DNA of 49,700 nucleotides, taken from the NCBI GenBank assembly GCA_000432155.1, contig FR888499.1, positions 4,369 through 54,068 of the forward strand, given 5' to 3'. The stretch comes from Eubacterium sp. CAG:274. GTDB lineage: Bacteria; Bacillota; Clostridia; Lachnospirales; CAG-274. This document shows, one piece after another, positions 49,283 through 49,700 of this stretch. A model generated the notes under the pieces. The model made no database searches. It was not told the origin of the DNA and was given only the letters and a program-made list of their open reading frames with translations. A program made the position numbers and the translations under genes. Position 1 is the stretch's first letter; each line of letters begins with the position of its first letter.

Positions 49283-49700
49283 TTAATTTTTGTAGAATTC
49301 AAACTTATCTACATTAAAAAGACCTCTATTATTTAATTTTATATGTGGAATTACTAAAAGTGACACAAAGGCAAGTACCATAAGTAAAGTGCTACTTCCA
49401 TTTTCACAAATCTTTTTAGCACCATTTACTATTTCGCTTTGTTCCATAGCTACACTTTCATAATCTAAATCTGACATTAAACCACCAATAGGAAGTGGCA
49501 TTTTTGCAATCACTTTTCCACCTTGTACCACAACTATGCCACCCTCTTTTCCAAGAGCATTTACAGCTGTTGCCATATTTTCTCCATCACTACCTATTAC
49601 ACTAATATTGTGAGAATCATGACCTATAGTCTGAGCAATAGCACCATTTTCTACTGTAAAGCCTTTCAAAAAACACTTACCCATTGAGCTTTTACCTGAA
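49283..49700 (-). CDS. adeC: Adenine deaminase, C-terminal part (cut by window edge)
   Basis: The last 139 or so codons of a leftward gene whose start lies beyond 49700: the frame stays open to the window edge. GAIAQTIGHDSHNISVIGSD, GGIVVVQGGKVIAKMPLPIG, GLMSDLDYE and IPHIKLNNRGLFNVDKF are characteristic of the C-terminal domain of AdeC, which deaminates adenine to hypoxanthine for purine salvage. The catalytic metal site would be in the missing N-terminal part apart from the HDSHN segment. Confidence 0.9.
   Translation of the reverse strand, partial: SGKSSMGKCFLKGFTVENGAIAQTIGHDSHNISVIGSDGENMATAVNALGKEGGIVVVQGGKVIAKMPLPIGGLMSDLDYESVAMEQSEIVNGAKKICENGSSTLLMVLAFVSLLVIPHIKLNNRGLFNVDKFEFYKN

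Noticed and set aside
1..49700. CRISPR array, prophage, insertion sequence, tRNA or rRNA genes
   Set aside because: No regularly spaced repeats, transposase or integrase motifs, cloverleaf or rRNA-like sequence were noticed. A tRNAscan or Infernal run would be needed to exclude small RNAs fully.

Overview
This window looks like a chromosomal segment of a low-G+C, Gram-positive anaerobe of the Clostridia, probably Lachnospirales. That assignment is an inference. It rests on the AT-rich DNA, consensus -35/-10 promoters with 17-base spacers, strong Shine-Dalgarno sites with frequent TTG starts, the hpf-secA-prfB order known from Bacillus, a CsoR-type copper regulator, a fused FeoA-FeoB with its small Cys-rich partner, and a Gram-positive split Wzz plus BY-kinase pair. 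I see no rRNA, tRNA, CRISPR array, transposase, integrase or phage gene.

Layout. (1) 1-5.7 kb: an iron-sulfur flavoprotein, a tRNA-dihydrouridine synthase, an unknown small protein, and a csoR-copA copper-efflux operon behind a CsoR-type operator. CopA carries a fused C-terminal CopZ-like domain. (2) 5.3-9.2 kb: a small membrane protein and a DMT exporter, then a bioY-bioD-bioA operon behind a BirA-type operator. (3) 9.3-12.3 kb: a structured leader with a terminator, then two GT4 glycosyltransferases flanking a VTT/DedA-type membrane protein, probably a membrane-glycolipid operon. (4) 12.4-17.8 kb, leftward: FeoAB iron transporter with a 47-residue partner, a Ser/Tyr-rich exported protein, a TetR regulator and an NfeD-SPFH pair. 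(5) 17.9-36.6 kb, leftward: a capsule or exopolysaccharide locus. The main transcript probably runs from a promoter near 36.6 kb (Wzz, BY-kinase, VanZ-like, nucleotidyltransferase-like, GT4, pyruvyl transferase, FrhB-like, GT4, Wzy, GT52-like, GT2, KdsB-like, Wzx, aldolase fusion, GDP-mannose pyrophosphorylase) to a terminator at 20.3 kb. A second unit follows, holding a degenerate-GMP/PMI fusion with nfeD and the SPFH gene. (6) 36.7-40.6 kb: a shikimate-kinase-like protein, an SGNH-like protein, a zinc-ribbon pseudokinase with an unusual structured repeat in its 3' region, and an unknown membrane-anchored protein. (7) 40.7-49.7 kb, all leftward: the priming sugar transferase for the polysaccharide, RNase H, a sugar nucleotidyltransferase, an RluA-type pseudouridine synthase, prfB with its programmed frameshift, secA, hpf, a DnaA-box cluster, and the 3' end of an adenine deaminase gene.

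How the genes fit together. The polysaccharide genes give a nearly complete Wzx/Wzy system: priming transferase (40.7 kb), glycosyltransferases, flippase, polymerase, chain-length and kinase control, and precursor supply through mannose-6-phosphate isomerase and GDP-mannose pyrophosphorylase. The most unusual part is a module that pairs a pyruvate-aldolase-like fusion, a CMP-Kdo-synthetase-like enzyme and a possible CMP-sugar-dependent transferase. It suggests an ulosonic (Kdo-like) acid in a Gram-positive capsule made without the usual KdsA or NeuB synthase. Other points worth attention are an apparently dead nucleotidyltransferase domain kept in a three-domain fusion, an internal start that could release free CopZ from the copA message, a DnaA-box cluster away from dnaA, and a dispersed structured repeat.
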